Source: Vicinamibacteria bacterium
GTDB taxonomy: Bacteria; Acidobacteriota; Vicinamibacteria; Fen-336
DNA length: 64,000 nucleotides
Reading direction: 5' to 3'
NCBI GenBank assembly: GCA_025994075.1
Contig: JAMQGV010000002.1
Location: forward strand, 62,001-126,000
This document shows positions 1 through 7,145 of the stretch, in pieces (the stretch's first letter is position 1; each line of letters begins with the position of its first letter). A model generated the notes under the pieces. It did no database searches, was not told where the DNA came from, and saw only the letters and a list, made by a program, of their open reading frames with translations. The position numbers and the translations under genes were made by a program.

Positions 1-161
1 CGCTCGAGTGGGTCTACCTGAGCACGGTCCAGGGCGAGGAACTGCCGGAGATCGGGCTGCTGGCGCCGGCGCTCCGCCAGGGTCACATCGAGGAACTCGG
101 CGAAGCGTCCCGCGGTCACGCCCCTGCGAGGCAAACGGAGTTCGACGACATTCCGCTGTAG
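1..161 (+). CDS. C-terminal end of an unrecognised protein (partial)
   Basis: An open frame enters from the left edge and is read from base 3 to a TAG stop at 159-161, giving the last 52 residues of a protein whose start lies outside the window. The visible tail is polar and acidic and ends in FDDIPL. I do not recognise it. It lies 85 bases upstream of a ribbon-helix-helix gene on the same strand, so the two may be co-transcribed, but no toxin family can be assigned from so short a tail. Confidence 0.5.
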   Translation, partial: LEWVYLSTVQGEELPEIGLLAPALRQGHIEELGEASRGHAPARQTEFDDIPL

Positions 162-246
162 GGGTTCAGTCTCACCCGGCCCTCCATTGCAGGCTCAGGG
201 GCTGGGTGGACTTCCGGTGGAGCCGATGGAACAGGAGGTCGACGAG

Positions 247-537
247 GTGACCGCTCCCTACGAGTCGATGACCGCCGACGAACTCGGGCGGGCGACGCGG
301 AAATTCGACCGCGAGTTCGTGGCCTTGGAGGCGCGCCCGCTGACGGACGGGGAGCGGGCGCGCTTCGAGAAGGCGCGTCGCAAGCCCGGTCGGCCCCGGC
401 GTGGCGACGGCGTCCGCGTCGTGTCGGTCAGCATCGAGCGCTCTCTGCTGGCCCGGGTCGACGCCGAGGCGCACCGGCTGGGTATCTCCCGCGCTGCACT
501 TGTCGAACGAGGCCTGCGGCGAGTCCTCGGACGCTGA
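247..537 (+). CDS. Ribbon-helix-helix (CopG/antitoxin-like) small protein
   Basis: This 96-residue basic protein has a C-terminal segment (VVSVSIERSLLARVDAEA, then HRLGISRAALVERGLRRVL) with the beta-strand plus two-helix pattern of ribbon-helix-helix DNA-binding proteins. Such proteins are commonly antitoxins or autoregulators. The N-terminal half (ELGRATRKFDREFVALEA) looks helical and could contact a partner. I chose the GTG at 247 because a strong AGGAGG site lies at 233-238 with 8-nt spacing. Upstream in-frame TTG (187) and ATG (226) codons lack one. No adjacent gene is recognisable as a toxin; the only same-strand neighbour is the partial gene at the left edge. Family assignment rests on pattern only. 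Confidence 0.6.
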   Translation: MTAPYESMTADELGRATRKFDREFVALEARPLTDGERARFEKARRKPGRPRRGDGVRVVSVSIERSLLARVDAEAHRLGISRAALVERGLRRVLGR

Positions 538-588
538 GGGTGGCCCGCCGGTTCCGAACGGCGCGCGTGGTGCGCGACGCTTGCTCGG

Positions 589-2346
589 TCAGTACGGGTA
601 GAAGAGGGCGACGTGGGCCGGCCTTGCATCCTCCGGAACGTGGGCCGTGAGGTTGGCGATCAGGTCGGGGGAGATCGCCCGGAGTTCGGCCAGGGCCGCC
701 TGGGCCGTCACCGAGTCGCCGAGGGCGAGGGCTTCGTCGATGCGGGCGAGTTCGCGGAAGACGCGGACTTCGGGGGCTTGGGAGTCCGGGGGGCAGGCGG
801 CGTCGAGGTCGGCGCGGGCGTCTGCTTGCTCCTGCGCGCTCGCGTCGGCGAGGCGGGTGGTGCGCAGGCGCCAGCGGGCCGCGGAGCGGCGGACGTGGTC
901 GGGGATCGCGGGGGAGTTGGCGAGGCGGGCGAGCCTGTGGAGCGCGCGCGGCGACGTGCGCGGGTCGAGGAGGACCTCTCCGCGGGACGTGGCGAGCGCC
1001 AGGAAGGCGTCGTCGCCGGGGCCCATTGCGCCCACCGTCTCGAGCCGCTGGCGGAACTCGCGGGCCGCATCGAAGGCCTGGCGATCGCCGAGCGCTGCGG
1101 CGAGCCGCAGCCACTCGCACAGGGGGCGCGAGACCTCGTCGTAGCTGAAGCCCGCGAACTGGGCGCGGGCGAGCTCGGCTTGCAGCGAGAGCGCCTCCTT
1201 CGGGCGGCCCGTCGCCGCCAGCAGGCGGCCGATGGCGCCGTGGACGGCGAGTTCCGGGGCGAAGGACTCGTGCGGAGGGTTCGGCACGGCCTGCCGCGCC
1301 AGGGCCAGCGCGTGCTCGGGCTGCGGGCTGCCGGTGTCCGCCGCGTGCTGCACCACGTGCGCGATGACCCGCATCCGCACGGGCCGGGGCAGGCGCTCGA
1401 GCCACGCGCGGGGCGGGACGTCGAGTTCGCCCCGGTTCTCTTCGTGGCGGGCGGCGACGGCTTCCACGAACTGGAGCAGGTAGCCCTCGTCGGAGCTGGA
1501 GTGCCAGGTGCGGCGGGCTCGGCGGGCCGCGTGGCGCACGGGAGACCAGGAGGTGAGCCCGCGCTCGGTGAGGACCAGCCGCAGCAGCGTGTCGCCGATC
1601 CGCCGCTGCTCGCTGGGCGAGCAGTCGATCAGCCGCGCGAGCAGCGCCTCGTTGTACAGCGCTTCGGTGGCCTCCGCGGCCGACTTGAAGGCGAGCACCT
1701 CGAGCCGGCCTTCGGCTGCCTCGCGGGCCTCGGCCTCCTGCTCCGCGCAGACCAGGAACCGGCGGATGCGGGGCGCCGTGCGGGCGACGGCGTCGATCTT
1801 GAGCGGCAGGCCGGTGACGGGGCCGAGGCGGCCGGTCTCGTCGATGCTCGCCGAGGCCACCGCGTCCGCGACCACCGGCACCCGCGAGACGCGCGCGACG
1901 AGGTGCAGGAAGAAGGCGAGGCCGAGGCTGGGGCCCTCGATCACGGTTTCGAGGCGGGCCCAGCCGCTGCGCGCGACGTGCGAGGCGAGGCGCACGACCG
2001 AGGGCGGGGCCTGATGCGGGCGCAGCGACGAGAGCAGGACGGGGAGCGAGCGCGGCAGCGCCGCCCGCGCCTGGTCCCACGAGCGGCTCGCGACCGCGCC
2101 GAGGTTCGCGTGGCCGGGGACGCGCGGGCTGTCGAGATACCAGAGCGTCGCGGTCTGCTCGCGCACGGTGACGACGGGAACTCGGCCCTCGGGGTTCGGG
2201 GGAGCGGCGAGGTCCGCGATCCGGCAGGCGGCCTCGAACGGCGGCCCACCGTCCGGCGGCCACAGCCAGGGGCCGGCGGCGAGCACGTGGCGGAGCCGCC
2301 GGCGCGCGGCGGGATCGGTGCGGCCCTGGCGGAGCGCGTCGAGCAT
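589..2346 (-). CDS. Protein with Lon-like (S16) Ser-Lys protease domain and helical C-terminal region
   Basis: 585 residues. Residues about 130-200 resemble the Lon proteolytic domain: EGPSLGLAFF gives a Ser at 140 in the GPSxG context, and TGLPLKIDAVA gives a Lys at 183. The Ser-Lys distance of 43 equals that of E. coli Lon (Ser679-Lys722). No Walker A/B motifs or AAA+ module are present in this chain. The C-terminal ~350 residues are alanine/arginine-rich and look helical, possibly repeat-like. It is the last gene of a tight operon: 3 nt after the unknown protein gene, itself overlapping the sigma factor gene. A regulated protease acting on an operon partner is plausible, but the substrate is unknown. 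The homology call is by motif, not by search. Confidence 0.7.
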   Translation of the reverse strand: MLDALRQGRTDPAARRRLRHVLAAGPWLWPPDGGPPFEAACRIADLAAPPNPEGRVPVVTVREQTATLWYLDSPRVPGHANLGAVASRSWDQARAALPRSLPVLLSSLRPHQAPPSVVRLASHVARSGWARLETVIEGPSLGLAFFLHLVARVSRVPVVADAVASASIDETGRLGPVTGLPLKIDAVARTAPRIRRFLVCAEQEAEAREAAEGRLEVLAFKSAAEATEALYNEALLARLIDCSPSEQRRIGDTLLRLVLTERGLTSWSPVRHAARRARRTWHSSSDEGYLLQFVEAVAARHEENRGELDVPPRAWLERLPRPVRMRVIAHVVQHAADTGSPQPEHALALARQAVPNPPHESFAPELAVHGAIGRLLAATGRPKEALSLQAELARAQFAGFSYDEVSRPLCEWLRLAAALGDRQAFDAAREFRQRLETVGAMGPGDDAFLALATSRGEVLLDPRTSPRALHRLARLANSPAIPDHVRRSAARWRLRTTRLADASAQEQADARADLDAACPPDSQAPEVRVFRELARIDEALALGDSVTAQAALAELRAISPDLIANLTAHVPEDARPAHVALFYPY

Positions 2347-2349
2347 GGT

Positions 2350-3360
2350 TCAGCGGGCGAGGCCCCACCAGGCGTCGGGGTCGTTCAGCGCCGCGCGCCG
2401 CAGGCGCTCGTCGCGTGGCACCCGGCGCAGCGGGACGCCGGCCGCGACGCGGCGGCCCAGGTCGTCGACCGGCGCGAGCGCGGCCTCGAGCCGCTCGCCG
2501 CGGCCGGCCTCGTGCAGCAGGATCGTCACGCCCTCGAGGTCGTCGCGCGACCGGCACAGCGCGACCCACTCGGCGGGCCATTCGGGGGCGTCGTCGTCGA
2601 TCCTCGGCCCGAGGGCCACGAGCGGCGAGAGCAGCGCCTGCGCGCGCTCGACCGCGCGTCGCTCCAGCGTCGCGCACGCCGCAGGGGAGAGCGAGCGCGC
2701 CCACTGGCGCGGTCGCGCGAGCTCGGAGTCGACGCGGCCGGCGACGAGCGCGGTCAGCCGATCGTGGCCGAGATGGCGGGGCTCCACGAGTCGCGCGAGC
2801 ATGCCCGCGGCGACGGCCGCCGACCAGCCGTCGCGAGCCAGGGGCCGGATCTGCTCGACGAGCCACGGGTCGGAGCACGAGGCGAGCCAGTCGGCGAGCG
2901 GCGCCTCGAGGGGAGCGTCCGGCGGGACGACCTCGCGCAGGAGCAGGCCCTTCTCGCCGGGCACGACGAGGAGGGTGAGGCGCGAGGTCGTGACGGCGAC
3001 CGGGCCGGAGTGGGCCAGGTCGAGCCAGGCGACGTTGGGGTGCTCGGGCGACTGCAGCACCGCGTCGGCGCCGGCCGGCGAGGCGCGCACGGTGATCGGC
3101 CCCTCGCTCGCGAGCTCGATCAGGCGCGGCGCGTCGATCGCGTACGCGGCCGTGAGTCCCGCCTCGGCCAGGCCGGGGTGGGCGACCGGCGCGGTGCGCG
3201 CGCCCGCGGCCAGCATGGCGAGGGTGACGGCGGCGCCCAGCCCGCTGGCCGCTCCGACGTCCGACTCGGGCCAGGCCAGGGGCTCGGCGTCCACGAGCCG
3301 CGCGTCGGCGATTCCCAGCTCCGCCAGGAGCCTCTCGTCGATCCGGTCCGTCATGGTCAT
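2350..3360 (-). CDS. Unrecognised protein between sigma factor and Lon-like protease genes
   Basis: 336 residues, starting at ATG 3360, which overlaps the sigma factor stop in an ATGA arrangement; a second ATG two codons later is an alternative. I do not recognise the family. An N-terminal half with short hydrophobic strands (VAWLDLAHSGPVAV, LTLLVVPGEKG) is followed by an alanine/arginine-rich, probably helical C-terminal half. No signal peptide, membrane segment or metal motif is evident. Its position between a sigma factor and a protease domain protein makes an anti-sigma, adaptor or sensor role worth testing, but this is inference from context alone. Confidence 0.65.
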   Translation of the reverse strand: MTMTDRIDERLLAELGIADARLVDAEPLAWPESDVGAASGLGAAVTLAMLAAGARTAPVAHPGLAEAGLTAAYAIDAPRLIELASEGPITVRASPAGADAVLQSPEHPNVAWLDLAHSGPVAVTTSRLTLLVVPGEKGLLLREVVPPDAPLEAPLADWLASCSDPWLVEQIRPLARDGWSAAVAAGMLARLVEPRHLGHDRLTALVAGRVDSELARPRQWARSLSPAACATLERRAVERAQALLSPLVALGPRIDDDAPEWPAEWVALCRSRDDLEGVTILLHEAGRGERLEAALAPVDDLGRRVAAGVPLRRVPRDERLRRAALNDPDAWWGLAR

Positions 3361-4280
3361 GCGTCCTCGTTCGAGGGCCAGTCCAGCTCCATGGCCTTCA
3401 GGCCCTCGAAGACTTCCCTGAGAGCCGCAGCCCTGTCGGCCTCCACGCCGCGCTCGCGCACCTGCGCCGCGATCGCGTCGCGGAGGCGCTTCAGGGCCCG
3501 GCATTGCTGCTGGTCGAAACGATTGCGGGTCTTGCGATCGAGGTGCCCGAACTCCGCCACGACGGCTTCGTGGCAGGTGAGCTCGCCCAGCGCGAGTCGC
3601 CGGCGCGCCTCGATCGCCTTGCGGAACGTGGCGTCGGCGCCCTTGCGGAGGTGGGTGGCGGCGGCGGGGGCGATGGTGTCGAAGATCGTCGCGGCGGCCT
3701 CGCGCAGGACCGCCCGCGCCGCCTCGAGTTCGTCGTCGCTCGCGCCGGGCTCGGGGGCGACGAGATGCTCGACGTCGAGCTCGCCCCGGCGGCCCTCCCT
3801 CCGGAAGTGGTCGATCAGGCCGTTCTTCAGGCTGCGGACGAGGTAACGGGTGACGGCCTCGTCGCTGCCCGGGTCCGTGGCCCGCACGCCGCGCGGTCCC
3901 TTGCTTGCGAGGCGCACCCAGATCGTCTGCACCGCCTCCTCGAGCACCTCGCGAGGACCGCCGACGTGGCGGGCGAGGCGCCGCAGGTGGCCGTAGAGGA
4001 CGTCGTTGGCGAGGCTGCGGGCCGCGTCGACGGCCGGGTCGCCGACGAGGCCGCCGCACTGCCGGAAGGCGTCCAGCAGCGTGAGCTCAGCCACGGGTTC
4101 TCCGGCCTGGAGCCGCCGATCGCCGGCGACGTCGAACCGCGCGCTCCACGCGGCGGTCGCCAGCCCGGCCGGACGGGACCAGGTCGACGACTGCGGCCCG
4201 GTCGCCCCCGCCTCCCGTTCCCCGGCCATGCCGCGCACCCCCTTCGACGGCAGGACGCGCGCGCGACGCGGATCTGACAT
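3357..4280 (-). CDS. ECF-like RNA polymerase sigma factor
   Basis: 307 residues. Residues about 87-166 resemble sigma-70 region 2: a helix ending EEAVQTIWVRLASKG parallels the 'Q(D/E)xFxRLW' element, and VRSLKNGLIDHFRREGRR parallels the region 2.3-2.4 helix of ECF sigma factors. Residues about 230-275 could supply a degenerate region 4 (QQQCRALKRLRDAI). It heads a three-gene operon with an unknown protein (4-nt overlap) and a Lon-like protease domain protein, so proteolytic control of sigma activity is possible. An alternative start at ATG 4229 is preceded by a good AAGGGGG ribosome-binding site and would remove 17 residues. The gene at 4372 is divergent. Confidence 0.75.
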   Translation of the reverse strand: MSDPRRARVLPSKGVRGMAGEREAGATGPQSSTWSRPAGLATAAWSARFDVAGDRRLQAGEPVAELTLLDAFRQCGGLVGDPAVDAARSLANDVLYGHLRRLARHVGGPREVLEEAVQTIWVRLASKGPRGVRATDPGSDEAVTRYLVRSLKNGLIDHFRREGRRGELDVEHLVAPEPGASDDELEAARAVLREAAATIFDTIAPAAATHLRKGADATFRKAIEARRRLALGELTCHEAVVAEFGHLDRKTRNRFDQQQCRALKRLRDAIAAQVRERGVEADRAAALREVFEGLKAMELDWPSNEDA

Positions 4281-4371
4281 CTGGCGCCATGGCGGGGGTA
4301 AGACTACCCGGCCGCGCGCGGCTTCGCGTCACACGCGGCCACCCCCGTGCGTCGGGGGAGCGGAGGGAGAA

Positions 4372-4674
4372 ATGCTCGACGAGGAGCGCGAGGACCTGCC
4401 GGTGCCGGACAGCGGGGTCGACGCGGAGCCGAGCCTCGCGGAGCAGGCGGTCGAAGTGGAGCGCGACCTCTCGAGCGCCATCGCCCACGTGCTGAACTCG
4501 CTCGACGGCGGCGCGGTCCCCTACGCAGCGGCCCCGGCGACGGCGCTGATCCTGCTCGGCGCCCGCTGCCTGCGCGACCTGGGCTGGCCGGAGGAGCGCG
4601 CGCTGGCCACGGTCGCCGAGGCCTTCACGGGCGACCGCGATGCCCACGGCCTGGACCGCCCCCGCCCGAACTGA
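4372..4674 (+). CDS. Small acidic protein of unknown function
   Basis: 100 residues from ATG 4372, preceded by a purine-rich ribosome-binding site (GGAGGGAGAA). The N-terminal third is strongly acidic. The rest looks like two or three helices (EQAVEVERDLSSAIAHVLNSL, then ATALILLGARCLRDLGWPEERALATVAEAF). No family is recognised. It is divergent from the sigma factor gene with 91 bases between them, so it may share its control region. It ends 28 bases before the convergent ribbon-helix-helix gene. Coding probability is supported by the ribosome-binding site and codon pattern. Confidence 0.65.
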   Translation: MLDEEREDLPVPDSGVDAEPSLAEQAVEVERDLSSAIAHVLNSLDGGAVPYAAAPATALILLGARCLRDLGWPEERALATVAEAFTGDRDAHGLDRPRPN

Positions 4675-4702
4675 CCGGTCAGGCGCCGCTAAAGGGCTGC
4701 CG

Positions 4703-4939
4703 TCAACGAAGGCTCGCGCGGTCGTGTAACTCGTCGCGCGAGGGGTACGGGCCGTGGCTGAGCTTCCCGGGCTGCGTCGCCACGAAGCGCTCTCGGGCCG
4801 CTTCGTAGCCGGCGCTCGCGCGCATCTGGTCCCTCAGCAGGTTCCCGACCAGGCAGGCGACTGTGGTGTCGAGTTCGGCCGCGCGGAGGCGTGCCCAGCG
4901 CAGCACGTCCTCTTCGACATCGATGGTGATGTGGGGCAT
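4703..4939 (-). CDS. Ribbon-helix-helix antitoxin-like protein (VapB-type)
   Basis: 78 residues. The N-terminus (MPHITIDVEEDVLRWARLRA, then AELDTTVACLVGNLLRDQMR) matches the strand-helix-helix pattern of VapB-type antitoxins, which bind their own promoter through the N-terminus and a toxin through the C-terminal tail (here RERFVATQPGKLSHGPYPSRDEL). No PIN-domain toxin follows: the next gene downstream is convergent and ends 28 bases away. It therefore appears to be an orphan or solitary antitoxin. It lies just upstream of an NAD-dependent epimerase-like gene running the opposite way in gene order (stop 4957). Confidence 0.7.
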   Translation of the reverse strand: MPHITIDVEEDVLRWARLRAAELDTTVACLVGNLLRDQMRASAGYEAARERFVATQPGKLSHGPYPSRDELHDRASLR

Positions 4940-4956
4940 CGGGCGCCTCTGGGGAG

Positions 4957-6429
4957 TCAGCGTACCACCGGGCTCGTCGCGAGCCGCTCCGCTTCCTTGC
5001 GGATGCCGTCGAGCATGCCGCTGAAGACGATGCCGTGGAGGGGGAGGACCGCGTACCAGTAGGCGAGGCCGGCGAGGCCGCGGGGGAGGAAGCGGGCGGT
5101 CTGGACCAGGCGGCAGCGGTCGGGGGCGGGGCCGGGCTCGATCGTGAACTCGAGCAGGGCCTCGCCGGGGAGCTTCATCTCGGCGCGCAGCGAGAGGCGG
5201 CGGTCGGGGTCGAGGCCGGTGACGCGCCAGAAGTCGAGCGGCTCGCCCCAGGCGACGGTCTCGGGGTCGCGGCGTCCGCGGCGCAGGCCGGGGCCGCCGA
5301 CCAGGCGGTCCATCGCGCCGCGGATGCGCCACAGCACGTCGGCCGCGTACCAGCCGTGGCCGCCGCCGATGCGGCACACCGCGCGGAAGGCGGCGGACGC
5401 GGGGGCGGCGACGGCGACCTCGCGGCGGTCGACGAACGCCGTGCCGCCGGACCAGTCGGGGTCGCCGGGGACGGGGCCGGCCATCGACCACGTGGTCTCG
5501 GTGCCGCCGCGCTCGGCGCGCTCGAGGGCCTGGCGGATCGCCTCGCGGACCGGCGTCAGGCGCTGCGGCATCAGCCGCGCGGCCACGTCGTCGCGGCACA
5601 CGACGCGGTTGCGCAGGCCCTCGGCGAGCGGCCGCGCGATGTGCTGCGAGACGGGCGTCACGAGGTGGATCCACAGCGAGCTGAGCCGCGGCGTGAGCAC
5701 GGGCAGCGGCAGGATCACGCGCCGCGGCAGGCCGCGCTCCTCGGCCATCACCTGCATCAGGTCGCGGTACGAGAGGACGTCGGGGCCGCCGATGTCGAGG
5801 GTGCGGCCGACCGTCTCCGGGGTGTCGAGGCAGGCGACGAGGTAGTGCAGCACGTCGCGGACGGCGATCGGCTGGCTCTCGGTGGCGACCCAGCGCGGCG
5901 TCACCATCACGGGCAGGCGCTCGACGAGGTAGCGCAGGATCTCGAACGAGGCGGAGCCGGAGCCGATGATCATCGCGGCGCGCAGCGTGGTCACCGGCAC
6001 GCCGCCGGCGGCCAGCACCTGCTCGACCTCGCGGCGCGAGGCGAGGTGCTCGGAGAGGCCGTCGCCGAGCTCGCCGAGGCCGCCGAGGTAGACGATGCGG
6101 CCGAGGCCCGCGCGGGCGGCGGCCGCGCCGAAGCGAACGGCGAGCTGGCGATCCTCCGCGGCGTAGGCCTCGCCCGCGGCCAGCATCGAGTGGACGAGGT
6201 AGTAGGCGGCGGCGCAGCCCGCCAGGGCGCGCTCGAGCGCCGAGTCGTCGGCGACGTCGCCGGCGACGATCTTGACGCGCGGGTCGCTCGCCCACGGACG
6301 GTCGGCGAGCTTGCGCGGCGTGCGCGCGAGGCAGCGCACGCGCCAGCCGGCCTCGAGCAGCCGCGGCACCAGCCGCCCGCCGATGTACCCGGTCGCCCCG
6401 GTCACGAGCACGAGCCCGCGGTCGCTCAC
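4957..6429 (-). CDS. Extended SDR/NmrA-like NAD(P)-binding protein with C-terminal DUF2867-type domain
   Basis: 490 residues from GTG 6429. The first ~280 residues form a Rossmann nucleoside-diphosphate-sugar epimerase-like domain: VLVTGATGYIGGRL is the glycine-rich dinucleotide loop, with RVKIVAGDVAD as the second-strand acidic turn. Residues about 320-490 resemble DUF2867, including the terminal FLPRGLAGLAYWYAVLPLHG. This two-domain layout is common in proteins annotated as SDR family oxidoreductases of unknown substrate. A longer frame starts at ATG 6480, but it would overlap the upstream DUF2442 gene and add 17 low-similarity residues. I prefer GTG 6429, which begins just before the Rossmann strand. 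Confidence 0.8.
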   Translation of the reverse strand: MSDRGLVLVTGATGYIGGRLVPRLLEAGWRVRCLARTPRKLADRPWASDPRVKIVAGDVADDSALERALAGCAAAYYLVHSMLAAGEAYAAEDRQLAVRFGAAAARAGLGRIVYLGGLGELGDGLSEHLASRREVEQVLAAGGVPVTTLRAAMIIGSGSASFEILRYLVERLPVMVTPRWVATESQPIAVRDVLHYLVACLDTPETVGRTLDIGGPDVLSYRDLMQVMAEERGLPRRVILPLPVLTPRLSSLWIHLVTPVSQHIARPLAEGLRNRVVCRDDVAARLMPQRLTPVREAIRQALERAERGGTETTWSMAGPVPGDPDWSGGTAFVDRREVAVAAPASAAFRAVCRIGGGHGWYAADVLWRIRGAMDRLVGGPGLRRGRRDPETVAWGEPLDFWRVTGLDPDRRLSLRAEMKLPGEALLEFTIEPGPAPDRCRLVQTARFLPRGLAGLAYWYAVLPLHGIVFSGMLDGIRKEAERLATSPVVR

Positions 6430-6464
6430 GTCTGCCGAAACCTCGTTGCGCCGGTGCGCTGCGG

Positions 6465-6800
6465 CTACTCGAGGGTCCACTCGCCGTGGGCGCGCACGGC
6501 GTCGTACATGGCGTCGGGTGCGAGGTCCGCGCCGTTCGGCCAGGTGACGGCACCTCCGACGCAGGCGGCGCCGGCGAAGATCGCCGGATCGCGCAGAGGC
6601 TCGAACACCGTGCCCACGACTGCGGGGCTGGCCAGGAATCCGGCCATCGCCACCCCACCAGTCGTGCCGTCGACGAAGCGGACCCGGAGCCGGAATCCCG
6701 GCTGTGCTTCGACCCGTGCCACTCGCCAGGGGGCGGTGGCCTGCACGGGTGGAGCTACGGAAGGGGCGCGATCCGCTTCGGAGGCCGGAGTTGGCGGCAT
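6465..6800 (-). CDS. DUF2442 domain protein
   Basis: 111 residues. The C-terminal ~75 residues (FRLRVRFVDGTTGGVAMAGF, AGFLASPAVVGTVFEPLRDP, VTWPNGADLAPDAMYD) match the DUF2442 pattern of small proteins that sit next to DUF4160 genes. The start at ATG 6800 places it overlapping the end of the DUF4160 gene by 46 bases, consistent with translational coupling. DUF4160/DUF2442 pairs are often predicted as toxin-antitoxin-like modules; the biochemical role is not established. The N-terminal ~30 residues are low complexity and may be partly spurious if a later start is used. Confidence 0.75.
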   Translation of the reverse strand: MPPTPASEADRAPSVAPPVQATAPWRVARVEAQPGFRLRVRFVDGTTGGVAMAGFLASPAVVGTVFEPLRDPAIFAGAACVGGAVTWPNGADLAPDAMYDAVRAHGEWTLE

Positions 6801-7015
6801 TCGTTCCAATCCTCGAGCAGTTCCTGCCGATGTCTCGAAGCCCACTCTAGCACCAGCGCCAACGCGCGGGGCGGGAGAGAACCGCGCAGGATCGACAGAG
6901 TCCCGATCTCGATCAACGCCTCGTGTTCTGCGTACATCGCGTGGAAGTGCGGCGGTTCGTGGTCTCGCCAGAACATCTGGATCACGATGCCGTAGAAGAC
7001 GCTGATCGTGGGCAC
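6755..7015 (-). CDS. DUF4160 domain protein
   Basis: 86 residues from GTG 7015. It shows the DUF4160 signature: an N-terminal PTISVFYGIVIQMF strand region and the WRDHEPPHFHAMYAEHEA motif with paired histidines, then a helix-rich tail with LEWASRHRQELLEDWNECR. A GAGG site lies upstream of the GTG. It is the first gene of a pair with the overlapping DUF2442 gene. The HxH motif could bind metal or be catalytic, but no activity is established for the family. The pair is divergent from a promoter-bearing gene at 7146. Confidence 0.8.
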   Translation of the reverse strand: MPTISVFYGIVIQMFWRDHEPPHFHAMYAEHEALIEIGTLSILRGSLPPRALALVLEWASRHRQELLEDWNECRQLRPPKRIAPLP

Positions 7016-7071
7016 GTCGGAACGTACCTCGCCCGTTCGCCAGCAGAGGTCCGGGTTGCGCCGGCCGACCG

Positions 7072-7100
7072 TTGACCGTGGCGGGGGGCGGTCGTAGGCT
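7072..7100 (+). promoter_or_regulatory. Sigma-70-type promoter for the duplicated-domain secreted protein
   Basis: TTGACC at 7072-7077 and TAGGCT at 7095-7100 are separated by exactly 17 bases. Transcription would start near 7107, about 40 bases before the ATG at 7146. It is a clear housekeeping-type match in a very GC-rich background. Confidence 0.6.
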
Positions 7101-7145
7101 CTGCCGCACTTCCCTTCGACGAGCCGGATGGGTGAGGAGGCCGCG

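Noticed and set aside
589..2346. CRISPR-associated CalpL identity for the Lon-like protein
   Set aside because: No SAVED domain could be recognised and there is no CRISPR array or cas gene in the window; only the Ser-Lys dyad and operon logic are similar.
613..3846. Very long open frame opposite the sigma/Lon-like operon
   Set aside because: It is a GC-rich shadow on the opposite strand of three coupled genes with recognisable motifs; its sequence is Arg/Gly/Ala low complexity.
4674..4702. SECIS-like readthrough after the TGA of the small acidic protein
   Set aside because: No GGTC-loop hairpin at the right distance and the continued frame is short and unremarkable.
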